Source: Gammaproteobacteria bacterium
GTDB taxonomy: Bacteria; Pseudomonadota; Gammaproteobacteria; DAOWEP01
Assembly: GCA_030638455.1 (NCBI GenBank)
Contig: DAOWEP010000010.1
Span: forward strand, 1 to 20,767
DNA length: 20,767 bases
Reading direction: 5' to 3'
The notes under the pieces were generated by a model, which saw nothing but the letters and a program-made list of their open reading frames with translations, had not been told where the DNA came from and made no database searches. Both the position numbers and the translations under genes were made by a program. This document shows positions 14,958 to 20,767 of the stretch, one piece after another; position 1 is the stretch's first letter; the number at the start of each line of letters is the position of its first letter.

Positions 14958-16844
14958 TTATTTACTTAAATATAGCAACAAATCATTCATGCGGCTTACA
15001 AAAGCAGCCGGATCTTCCAGTTGGCCTCCCTCACTTAACAGGGCCTGATCAAATAACAGGCTTGTCCAGTTAGAAAAGCGCTCATCATCCTGCTCATCTT
15101 TTAATTGCTGCACCAGTGTATGGTCTGAGTTGATCTCAAGTATTGGCTGAACAGTAGGTACTGCCTGCCCTGCCTGCTTGAGTATATTCTGAAGATTTAC
15201 GGCCATCTCATCTTCTTCAACCACCAGACAGGAAGGTGAATTGGTCAACCGATGACTAACACGCACTTCTTTAGCCTTGCCTTCCAGCTCTTTTTGCATC
15301 CTTTCCAGCAGGTCTTTATATTCCTTATTCGTTTTCTTTTCTTTCTTCTTGTCTTCCTTGTCCTCAAGCTCACCCAGATCAAGATCACCCTTGGAAACAG
15401 ACTGCAATGGCGTACCATCAAATTCATTGAAATGGGACACCATCCATTCATCTACCCGCTCACTCAGAATCAATACTTCGATTTCCTTTTTACGGAACGC
15501 TTCAAGATGCGGGCTGTTCTTGGCTGCGGTAAAACTGTCTGCCGTAATGTAGTAAATCTTTTTCTGCCCTTCTTTCATACGTGAAACATAGTCTTCTAAC
15601 GAAACATCCTGCGTTTCACTGTCTGTATGTGTAGAAGAGAAGCGCAACAACTTGGCGATGGCTTCCTTATTAGCAAAATCTTCAGCCGGGCCTTCTTTCA
15701 TCACGGCACCGAAGTTCTTCCAGAATTCTGCGTAGGCTTCCTTGTCATTCTTCGCAACCTTCGCCAGGTGCGACAGGATCTTCTTGATCGAGCCGGAACG
15801 AATCTTGTCAATCACCTTGTTATGCTGAAGGATCTCGCGCGATACGTTCAAAGGTAGATCATCAGAATCCACCACCCCGCGAACAAAGCGCAGGTACTGC
15901 GGCATCAAGTGTTCTGCATCATCCATAATGAATACACGCTTCACATAGAGCTTGATGCCGTGGCGTTTCTCACGATCCCACAGATCAAACGGTGCGCGCT
16001 TGGGAATATAAAATAGTGTTTTATAGGCCTGGGTTCCTTCTACATGGTTATGCAACCAGCTCTGTGGGCCTTCAAAATCATGTGCAATATGCTTGTAAAA
16101 CTCCGTGTATTCTTCATCGGTAACATCTTTCTTGGCACGTACCCACAATGCCGATGCCTGGTTTACCGCCTCTTCTTCTCCTTTCTTTTCTTCATCGGTA
16201 GACTTCATCATAATCGGAAGCCCGATATGGTCCGAATATTTCTTGATGATATTACGGATTCGGAAATCTTCGAGGAACTCTTCTTCCTCTTTCTTTAGAT
16301 GCAGAACCACCTCAGTACCACGAGATGATTTTTCTACATTCTCAAGCGAATAAGCGCCCTCGCCATTTGACTCCCAACATACACCATGCTCAGCACCAAG
16401 ACCTGCCCGACGGGTGGTAATGATGACCTTGTCGGCCACAATAAATGAAGAATAAAAACCAACCCCGAACTGACCGATCATGGCGGCATCCTTAGCCTGA
16501 TCACCCGTTAAAGATTCAAAAAACTTCTTCGTACCCGACTTGGCAATAGTACCGATATTTTCCATCACCTCTTCACGGTTCATACCGATACCGTTATCGG
16601 TAATCGTGATCGTGCCCTTATCCTTATCAAAATCGACATGCAGCTTAAGCTCAGAATCATCTTCATACAGGGCATCATCACCCAGCGCCTCAAACCGCAG
16701 TTTGTCGCAGGCATCCGATCCATTCGAGATCAACTCACGCAGGAAAATTTCCTTCTCCGAATAAAGAGAATGGATCATTAAATGCAGAAGCTGCTTAGCC
16801 TCTGTCTGGAATTCAAGGGTTTCTTTATGTGCCTCAACGCTCAT
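14958..16844 (-). CDS. htpG: Molecular chaperone HtpG (Hsp90 family)
   Basis: 628 residues, normal HtpG length. The N-terminal GHKL ATPase domain shows FLRELISNGSDACDKLRF (Glu and Asn of the ATP site), TITDNGIGM and GQFGVGFYSSF. The middle domain contains LYVKRVFIMDD and LPLNVSREILQHN with the catalytic-loop arginine. The C-terminal dimerisation domain follows a charged KKKEKKTNKEYKD segment. It is a cytosolic ATP-dependent chaperone. The ATG has CAGGAG upstream (GGAG 11 nt away) and a sigma-32-like promoter about 70-95 nt upstream, so heat-shock control is expected. Confidence 0.97.
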   Translation of the reverse strand: MSVEAHKETLEFQTEAKQLLHLMIHSLYSEKEIFLRELISNGSDACDKLRFEALGDDALYEDDSELKLHVDFDKDKGTITITDNGIGMNREEVMENIGTIAKSGTKKFFESLTGDQAKDAAMIGQFGVGFYSSFIVADKVIITTRRAGLGAEHGVCWESNGEGAYSLENVEKSSRGTEVVLHLKKEEEEFLEDFRIRNIIKKYSDHIGLPIMMKSTDEEKKGEEEAVNQASALWVRAKKDVTDEEYTEFYKHIAHDFEGPQSWLHNHVEGTQAYKTLFYIPKRAPFDLWDREKRHGIKLYVKRVFIMDDAEHLMPQYLRFVRGVVDSDDLPLNVSREILQHNKVIDKIRSGSIKKILSHLAKVAKNDKEAYAEFWKNFGAVMKEGPAEDFANKEAIAKLLRFSSTHTDSETQDVSLEDYVSRMKEGQKKIYYITADSFTAAKNSPHLEAFRKKEIEVLILSERVDEWMVSHFNEFDGTPLQSVSKGDLDLGELEDKEDKKKEKKTNKEYKDLLERMQKELEGKAKEVRVSHRLTNSPSCLVVEEDEMAVNLQNILKQAGQAVPTVQPILEINSDHTLVQQLKDEQDDERFSNWTSLLFDQALLSEGGQLEDPAAFVSRMNDLLLYLSK

Positions 16845-16913
16845 GACTAGCTAAACTCCTGTTTATATTATGAATTTTATAAGCGGAAAATGATTTATTG
16901 TACTGACCCTATT

Positions 16914-16940
16914 TATAAGGGCAAGGCCTGAAAACTCAAG
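16914..16940 (-). promoter_or_regulatory. htpG: Sigma-32-like heat-shock promoter of htpG
   Basis: On the minus strand CTTGAG (16940-16935) is followed after 13 nt by CCCTTATA (16921-16914). The sigma-32 consensus is CTTGAAA, 13-15 nt, CCCCATnT. Match and spacing are good and the position, about 70 nt before the htpG ATG, is right. Confidence 0.65.
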
Positions 16941-17021
16941 GGAAAAACGGATATTCTGTTGAAATTGGACAAAATTTACCCGAGCCAACAAAACATGTGG
17001 AGTTGCGGTAGTGCCGGCGTA

Positions 17022-17040
17022 TTATGTTTGCAAAACATAA
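17022..17040. repeat. 8-bp inverted repeat in the htpG upstream gap
   Basis: TTATGTTT (17022-17029) and AAACATAA (17033-17040) pair exactly around GCA. It lies 79 bp beyond the stop of the SEC-C gene in its direction of transcription and about 80 bp upstream of the htpG -35. It may be a terminator stem for the SEC-C gene, but no T-run follows. Confidence 0.3.
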
Positions 17041-17118
17041 AATAAGAAGGTTTATGAATACACAGTGAAGGGAAAACGTATACCAGCCCAAAATCGCTCG
17101 GATCTGAGCCCATTGATA

Positions 17119-18267
17119 CTAGTTAAACGACCAGTTTACAAGTCTATCCTTATTTGAAACGAATTCTCCACCTTCATAGAAAAACGTATTTGCAAAACAC
17201 TGAACCTGATCTCGATTCTCAGTGCTGAGGCCTTTCCACCAGCGTTCAGCGAAGAACGTGTTCTCACAATTCAAAAAGCAATACTGCACAAAGATATCCC
17301 CTTTTTCTTCGTCCGGTAGGTTATCAAAACTTGTTACAACAGCATTGGGCGCATTTTCGCTTCTCAGCCAAACAAATACGATAGCCCCTCCTTCGTCAGT
17401 GTTCATAACCGAATGCGAAAGCGATTCGGCGTCAATGCTTAAATCCCACATATCGACTAGCTTATTTCCAACGAAATCGAATTCACACTGAAACACACTC
17501 GAACTTACAACATCTAAATCTCCACGGAAGAAATAGCACTTACTGACAAACGTCTCAAGCTCGTTCTGTATTATTGCTGATTCATAACTAACCCGTAATC
17601 TTTCCAACTCTTCAACTGATTTTATTTGCCCTTTTATGCTTTTCGCATAAGAAATCTGTGTATTGATCTGTTCGTCAAGATTACGTCCCCGATCCATAAG
17701 ATGGCGTTGAAATTTAAGCACTTCAATTAGTGCTTGTTTTCTGTAAAGCTCATTGCACACGTTTCGAAATGCTTGCAGCACGCACTGCCTATGTTCCCCG
17801 GTAAACGGTTCTCTTTCTAGCTGACTGAACAAGCTAGAGTCATGGCCAGCACAGTAACCGGGGAAAACGGAAGCCTTTCTCCAACCTGTCTTGGATACTC
17901 CTAGTTCACCATCAGTTGAATTGGATTGAAAGTGCATCACATGGCCCGTTTCGTCCACGATTCGTTCTAATGGTCCTTTCCGTTGGATTGTATGGGAATC
18001 TATTACTCGTCCATTACAGGTTGTCGGCGAAGCTTGGGGGTGCATGCACCCTCGTTTTTGCCAAAATATTTTTTGTTGGAGGCTTAGAATCTGGCCAAGC
18101 GGACAGGGTGTCTCTTGTTCCCGTAAACGATGACACTTCTTATATTTTTTACCAGAGCCACACCAACACAATTCGAAGTGTTTTCTGTCTCTTAAAGCAT
18201 TTACGACTAACGGGTGAGTCTCATCTACTTCCGTTACCTTAAATGGTTGAGGTGGTAACTTAATCAT
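17119..18267 (-). CDS. Cys/His-rich protein with N-terminal SEC-C motif, function unknown
   Basis: 382 residues, soluble; I do not recognise a characterised homologue. Residues 34-46 (CWCGSGKKYKKCH) are a SEC-C zinc-binding motif, as in the tail of SecA. A second Cys/His cluster follows: C74, H76, C84, then VIDSHTIQRKGPLERI with H92, and a GYCAGHDSSLF motif (C139, H142, D143). This looks like a second metal site, possibly HNH-like (inference). Residues about 160-245 are helical (QAFRNVCNELYRKQALIEVLKFQ) with heptad-like stretches. The C-terminal part (about 250-382) is mixed alpha/beta with no motif known to me. The ribosome site before the ATG at 18267 is weak. The gene stands alone at the start of the accessory stretch. 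A defence, DNA- or RNA-binding role is possible, but nothing shows it directly. Confidence 0.75.
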   Translation of the reverse strand: MIKLPPQPFKVTEVDETHPLVVNALRDRKHFELCWCGSGKKYKKCHRLREQETPCPLGQILSLQQKIFWQKRGCMHPQASPTTCNGRVIDSHTIQRKGPLERIVDETGHVMHFQSNSTDGELGVSKTGWRKASVFPGYCAGHDSSLFSQLEREPFTGEHRQCVLQAFRNVCNELYRKQALIEVLKFQRHLMDRGRNLDEQINTQISYAKSIKGQIKSVEELERLRVSYESAIIQNELETFVSKCYFFRGDLDVVSSSVFQCEFDFVGNKLVDMWDLSIDAESLSHSVMNTDEGGAIVFVWLRSENAPNAVVTSFDNLPDEEKGDIFVQYCFLNCENTFFAERWWKGLSTENRDQVQCFANTFFYEGGEFVSNKDRLVNWSFN

Positions 18268-18310
18268 TCTTTACAGCCCTACTGCACTCGAATGAGGTCC
18301 TTGAAATAAG

Positions 18311-18328
18311 AATCAATGGGGTCAGACT
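18311..18328. repeat. Direct repeat left of the lipoprotein gene (copy 1)
   Basis: AATCAATGGGGTCAGACT here matches AATCAATAGGGTCAAAAT at 18936-18953 in 15 of 18 positions, same orientation, one on each side of the lipoprotein gene. With the bases after it, this copy forms an AATCAAT/ATTGATT inverted repeat (18311-18317, 18331-18337). A GGGGTCAGACTCGATTGATT sequence resembles motifs I remember near REP-associated transposases, which is a weak memory-based link. Confidence 0.35.
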
Positions 18329-18358
18329 CGATTGATTTAAATCTAGCAGCCTCTCTTA

Positions 18359-18396
18359 TTATAGAGAAACCACCTAACACGATAGTTTCTCTATAA
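18359..18396. repeat. 12-bp perfect inverted repeat after the lipoprotein gene
   Basis: TTATAGAGAAAC (18359-18370) and GTTTCTCTATAA (18385-18396) are exact reverse complements with a 14-nt loop. It begins 5 nt past the lipoprotein stop in the direction of transcription, so a terminator hairpin is the simplest reading, but no T-run follows. It also sits about 90 nt upstream of the SEC-C start, where it could insulate that gene. Confidence 0.5.
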
Positions 18397-18400
18397 GTTG

Positions 18401-18904
18401 TTACTGTAGATAGTAAACTGCAAATTGAGAGAATTTATTCACTACCGCATTTTGTGTATCAACAAATGATATTGCCATGGTTTTACCCAAAAGCCCACCT
18501 TCATTATGTTCTGCAGTAATATTGTACTTAGCAACAACCTGATCAGCATCTAATATTGATACGGTTCCTTTAAGCATGGTGTTGGAGCCAATTAATTTTG
18601 CTGTCATAGCTCCGCCGGGTAATGGCACGGTAAGATAATCAAGTACGACTTTCATATCCACAGGCTTAGAACCTCGTAGATCGCGTGCATCCTCTTTTAG
18701 TTTGGCCTTAACAGCAGCCATGATCGTATCTGACTTAACCCCAGAAACTTTTGACACTTCGATCGATTTGATTGAGATATTTCCTGCATATCCATCAGAT
18801 GGCTTAACGAGGTAAGGCTTACTAATACAGCCAGTCAACATGATGCTAGCTAATAGCATGCAAATCAGAGAAATTATATATCGTTTAATAGAACTCGTTT
18901 TCAT
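18401..18904 (-). CDS. Small lipoprotein, function unknown
   Basis: 167 residues from the ATG at 18904, which has AAGGA 7 nt upstream. A longer frame from 18937 would bypass this site and is not used. A positively charged start (MKTSSIKRY), a hydrophobic core and a lipobox LTGC give a type II signal peptide, so the mature protein is lipid-anchored at its Cys in the envelope. The mature part starts with a flexible segment and then shows alternating strands (ISIKSIEVSKVSG, VDMKVVLDYLTVPLP, LKGTVSILDADQVVAKYNI). No known family recognised. It is flanked by 18-bp imperfect direct repeats. Confidence 0.8.
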   Translation of the reverse strand: MKTSSIKRYIISLICMLLASIMLTGCISKPYLVKPSDGYAGNISIKSIEVSKVSGVKSDTIMAAVKAKLKEDARDLRGSKPVDMKVVLDYLTVPLPGGAMTAKLIGSNTMLKGTVSILDADQVVAKYNITAEHNEGGLLGKTMAISFVDTQNAVVNKFSQFAVYYLQ

Positions 18905-18935
18905 AATTATATCCTTGCAAATAATGGCAACCAAC

Positions 18936-18953
18936 AATCAATAGGGTCAAAAT
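18936..18953. repeat. Direct repeat right of the lipoprotein gene (copy 2)
   Basis: AATCAATAGGGTCAAAAT matches the copy at 18311-18328 in 15 of 18 positions. It lies 32 bp upstream of the lipoprotein ATG, so it could overlap that gene's promoter instead of being a mobile-element end. Confidence 0.35.
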
Positions 18954-19067
18954 AACAGCGTAGTATCATACCTAAAAACTACCCGTTCTCATAGTCGCTC
19001 CTGTCAATCAAGTGTAACCCATGTCTTTTGAACTATATTTGTTACCTGTGTTCTTGACTCATACATA

Positions 19068-19125
19068 GGAAGAGTTTTTTTGTACTTCTTGTCGATACAA
19101 AAAATACCTCGCCCGTGGGTGCGAG
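19068..19125. repeat. Hairpin repeat, copy A (left border of toxin-antitoxin region)
   Basis: This 58-bp sequence starts GGAAGAGTTTTTTT and ends CTCGCCCGTGGGTGCGAG. It is nearly identical to 20709-20767 in the same orientation. The central inverted repeat around CGAT is imperfect here (GTACTTCTTGT against ACAAAAAATAC, two mismatches), whereas copy B is perfect. A second small stem (CTCGCCC with GGTGCGAG, one bulge) follows in both copies. Confidence 0.8.
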
Positions 19126-19190
19126 AACCCACCGTTAAAACTATCAAATATTAATGAAGCTGGACGCAGCACTAAACCCACAACAACTAG

Positions 19191-19454
19191 TCACCCACCT
19201 TTATAAACATCCCCCCGATGCGCCACCTTAACAACCATAACAATCAACTCTGAGTCCTTAATCTCATAAACAATCCGATAGATACCCTGCCTTACCCGAT
19301 ACCGCTCCTGACCCGAGAGCTTTATACAACCATCCGCTCTTGGGTTTTCACGTAGTAATTCAATACATTTAAGAATACGCTTAACGTCTTTATTTGGAAT
19401 ATTTCGAAGATCTTTCGCAACTGACTTTTTAAAGGCGAGGCTATAACTTGCCAT
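19191..19454 (-). CDS. RelE/ParE-family toxin
   Basis: 87 residues, typical RelE/StbE size. It opens with YSLAFKKSVAKDLRNIPNKD, then IELLRENPRADGCIKLSG, and ends with the conserved core ERYRVRQGIYRIVYEI and VVKVAHRGDVYK. Relatives cleave mRNA at the ribosomal A site. The basic and tyrosine residues of the core (RVRQGIYR, HRGDVY) are retained, so it looks intact. It overlaps the upstream antitoxin gene by 14 nt, the usual antitoxin-first order. Confidence 0.9.
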   Translation of the reverse strand: MASYSLAFKKSVAKDLRNIPNKDVKRILKCIELLRENPRADGCIKLSGQERYRVRQGIYRIVYEIKDSELIVMVVKVAHRGDVYKGG

Positions 19455-19674
19455 GTGATTTTAAATCGTCCAGCAATTCCTCATAGCTTAAGGTCGGCTC
19501 TTCTACCCGTTGGGCAAAGGCATTAAGATCTTCCTGATCTTCACGCAGGGCAACACGAACGGCCTCATTCACTACCTCAGAAACGGACTGATGAGTCGTT
19601 GCCGCCTTGATTCTCAGAGCCTGGTGGATCTCTTCATCAAAGTAAACTGTTGATCTTTTTGATAATTCACTCAT
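19441..19674 (-). CDS. Ribbon-helix-helix antitoxin
   Basis: 77 residues. The N-terminal ribbon-helix-helix DNA-binding fold (STVYFDEEIHQALRIKAATT, then SVSEVVNEAVRVAL) is followed by an acidic C-terminal toxin-binding tail (LSYEELLDDLKSHGKL). It neutralises the RelE-family toxin encoded just downstream and probably represses the operon. The ATG has a strong AGGAGG site 9 nt upstream. Its promoter (19699-19727) has a palindrome in the spacer. Confidence 0.9.
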   Translation of the reverse strand: MSELSKRSTVYFDEEIHQALRIKAATTHQSVSEVVNEAVRVALREDQEDLNAFAQRVEEPTLSYEELLDDLKSHGKL

Positions 19675-19698
19675 ATCGCTATACCTCCTGTTCCCTAA

Positions 19699-19727
19699 AG
19701 AATAGCGCTATAACGTTATAACGTCAA
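19699..19727 (-). promoter_or_regulatory. Promoter and operator of the RHH/RelE operon
   Basis: On the minus strand TTGACG (19727-19722) and TATTCT (19704-19699) are spaced by exactly 17 bp. The spacer contains the perfect 12-bp palindrome TATAACGTTATA (19709-19720), which also reads as two tandem TATAACGT units (19709-19724). This is a fitting operator for the ribbon-helix-helix antitoxin. Confidence 0.6.
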
Positions 19728-19749
19728 GGCGTTGCATATCGAGTGAATA

Positions 19750-19798
19750 TTAAGATGATTTTCCTTAAGCAATATACTTATCAGCCGATGATAAGTAT
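19750..19798 (+). promoter_or_regulatory. Promoter and operator of the TumE/TumA-like operon
   Basis: TTAAGA (19750-19755) and TATACT (19773-19778) are 17 bp apart. A 9-bp perfect inverted repeat, ATACTTATC (19774-19782) and GATAAGTAT (19790-19798), covers the -10 box and the expected start site, so a bound regulator would block transcription. The toxin ATG follows at 19814. Confidence 0.55.
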
Positions 19799-19813
19799 GA
19801 GAGAATAGCTATT

Positions 19814-20134
19814 ATGAGCAAGGATAAAGGACTGGATTACTTATTAGATCTTGATGGTGAGATTCTGACTCAGGAGAACGGATGCTGGATAAAGATTGAA
19901 GCCCGAGAACTTGCAAAAGCGACAAAGGAATTCCCGCATCGCGTCAAATACTGTCTTACGTTGCATGATCGTTATGGAAAACGACTATTGGGATTTGATA
20001 ACGCTCATTCGATCAAAACAAGAAAGCGTGGACGTTTTACAGGAAGATGCATTGCATATGTTTTTGAGTCTGCAGAACAGTTGCTTTCTGATTTCTTCGT
20101 CGAGGTAGATAAACTCCTCAAGGAAATGAATTGA
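19814..20134 (+). CDS. tumE: TumE-like toxin (DUF6516 family)
   Basis: 106 residues. The segment HRVKYCLTLHDRYGKRLLGFDNAHSI (about 42-67) followed by YVFESAEQLLSDFFVEVDKLL fits the TumE/DUF6516 toxin family, in which a KYxLxxxxxGKRLxGYDN core is followed by a short basic stretch and a helical end. TumE toxins are encoded with a winged-helix antitoxin TumA; the biochemical activity is not established to my knowledge. Gene order here is toxin first, antitoxin 22 bp later. The ribosome site before the ATG is weak (GAGA), which would keep toxin output low. Confidence 0.75.
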   Translation: MSKDKGLDYLLDLDGEILTQENGCWIKIEARELAKATKEFPHRVKYCLTLHDRYGKRLLGFDNAHSIKTRKRGRFTGRCIAYVFESAEQLLSDFFVEVDKLLKEMN

Positions 20135-20156
20135 TTGTAGTAACAAGAGGTGAATT

Positions 20157-20507
20157 ATGAAAAAGATAGTGATAGGAATTATGTCTCAGGACAATATTAG
20201 AAATCGGGTGCTTGCTATTGCCCGAGGAGAATACAAGTCCAGAAAGAATGAGCCAAAAGTGTGGTTTCCCTCCATGAAGTCAGTTGCAGAAGTACTAAGT
20301 GACAACAATCGTGCGCTGCTAAAAATGATTGCCGAGATACAACCAGAGTCTCTAACAGAGCTTGCTGATGCTACTGGTCGTCAACCCAGCAACCTGTCCA
20401 GAACACTGAAAACCATGGAACATTACGGATTTGTCGAGCTTAAACGAAAAAATAAATCCGTAAAACCAATCGTGAAAGCTACTGAATTTGAGATACATGC
20501 AGCATAA
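20157..20507 (+). CDS. tumA: TumA-like winged-helix antitoxin
   Basis: 116 residues. The pattern KVWFPSMKSVAEVLSDNNRALLKMI (about 38-62) leads into a MarR/ArsR-like winged helix, ESLTELADATGRQPSNLSRT and MEHYGFVELKRKNK. This is the layout of HVO_A0114-type DNA-binding proteins found as TumA antitoxins. The ATG has AGAGGTG closely upstream, much stronger than the toxin site. An internal ATG at 20181 is possible but less likely. It should neutralise the toxin and bind the inverted repeat at 19774-19798. Confidence 0.78.
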   Translation: MKKIVIGIMSQDNIRNRVLAIARGEYKSRKNEPKVWFPSMKSVAEVLSDNNRALLKMIAEIQPESLTELADATGRQPSNLSRTLKTMEHYGFVELKRKNKSVKPIVKATEFEIHAA

Positions 20508-20564
20508 AGCCATCCATGACTAAAACTCGATTAATTTGAATTTTCTTGATCTTGTTCCCCCGTT

Positions 20565-20708
20565 GACGAAGCTGAGCATCGCAAGCAGATTCGGAATAGC
20601 TCGTAGAGTACGCGCATGGATGCGCGTATGAGCCAGCAGGCCATGGAAGGCCTGTCTGGTGAACCCGAATCTAGTGAGAAGCGCAGGGAACCCGGAGGGC
20701 AAGTCGTC
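20565..20708. repeat. Structured GC-richer repeat element next to hairpin copy B
   Basis: A multi-stem arrangement: outer arms AGATTCGG (20587-20594) and CCGAATCT (20665-20672) enclose two perfect hairpins. The first is TACGCGCA/TGCGCGTA (20609-20616, 20621-20628) with loop TGGA. The second is CAGGCC/GGCCTG (20637-20642, 20649-20654) with loop ATGGAA, extended by CCAG/CTGG with a one-base bulge. GACGA (20565-20569) and TCGTC (about 20704-20708) may close the whole. It directly abuts the hairpin repeat at 20709. A 60-codon minus-strand frame across it is judged an artefact. It looks like a dispersed intergenic element or a structured RNA; no second copy is in the window. Confidence 0.6.
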
Positions 20709-20767
20709 GGAAGAGTTTTTTGGGTACTTTTTGTCGATACAAAAAGTACCTCGCCCGTGGGTGCGAG
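20709..20767. repeat. Hairpin repeat, copy B (right border, reaches window end)
   Basis: Starts GGAAGAGTTTTTT and contains perfect 12-bp arms GGTACTTTTTGT (20723-20734) and ACAAAAAGTACC (20739-20750) around CGAT, then CTCGCCCGTGGGTGCGAG to the window end. Same orientation as copy A at 19068-19125. The repeat may extend beyond the window. Confidence 0.8.

Noticed and set aside
20520..20702. 60-codon minus-strand open frame across the right-hand repeat
   Set aside because: It is produced by the hairpin-rich repeat (its codons fall in the paired arms), has no good ribosome site and no protein-like family pattern known to me.
19068..20767. CRISPR array suggested by repeated sequence
   Set aside because: There are only two copies, about 1.6 kb apart, with genes between them and no regular short spacers or cas genes.

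Overview
The window reads as chromosomal DNA of a gammaproteobacterium with moderate, slightly AT-leaning composition. This rests on the set of housekeeping genes (XerD, DsbC with a CGYC active site, MobA-MobB-MoeA, Hsp15/HslR, HtpG), on an AddB-like nuclease of a type known mainly from Proteobacteria, and on several c-di-GMP/HDOD signalling proteins. No species can be named from sequence alone. There are no rRNA, tRNA, CRISPR or transposase genes.

Layout. 1-979: 5' part of an AddB-like DNA repair gene on the minus strand, cut by the window edge. 1195-4398: dsbC and xerD (both minus), with a degenerate HD-GYP gene on the plus strand between them. 4522-6994: a plus-strand molybdenum cofactor operon (mobA, mobB, moeA). 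7061-10935: a minus-strand thioredoxin, a GGDEF diguanylate cyclase and a YbaK-HDOD fusion. 11051-14829: a minus-strand run of a VWA/metallopeptidase protein, its MoxR-type AAA+ ATPase, a Nudix hydrolase, HslR and a bactofilin. 14958-16844: htpG, preceded by a sigma-32-like promoter. 17119-18904: accessory genes on the minus strand, namely a cysteine-rich SEC-C protein of unknown function and a small lipoprotein. 19068-20767: two divergent toxin-antitoxin pairs (RelE/RHH on minus, TumE/TumA-like on plus) between two direct copies of a 58-59 bp hairpin repeat. The right-hand copy is joined to a longer structured repeat.

How the genes work together. The left two thirds is stable core genome: chromosome dimer resolution, periplasmic disulfide isomerisation, Mo-cofactor maturation and second-messenger signalling. 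The AAA+/VWA pair forms a chaperone-like module. HslR and HtpG are both heat-shock proteins. From about 17 kb rightward the content becomes accessory and repeat-rich. Each toxin-antitoxin pair has a recognisable promoter with a palindrome in the spacer or over the -10 box, which suits autoregulation by its own antitoxin. The most unfamiliar items are the SEC-C/Cys-His protein at 17119-18267, the YbaK-HDOD fusion whose presumed catalytic lysine is replaced by arginine, and the compound structured repeat at the right edge.
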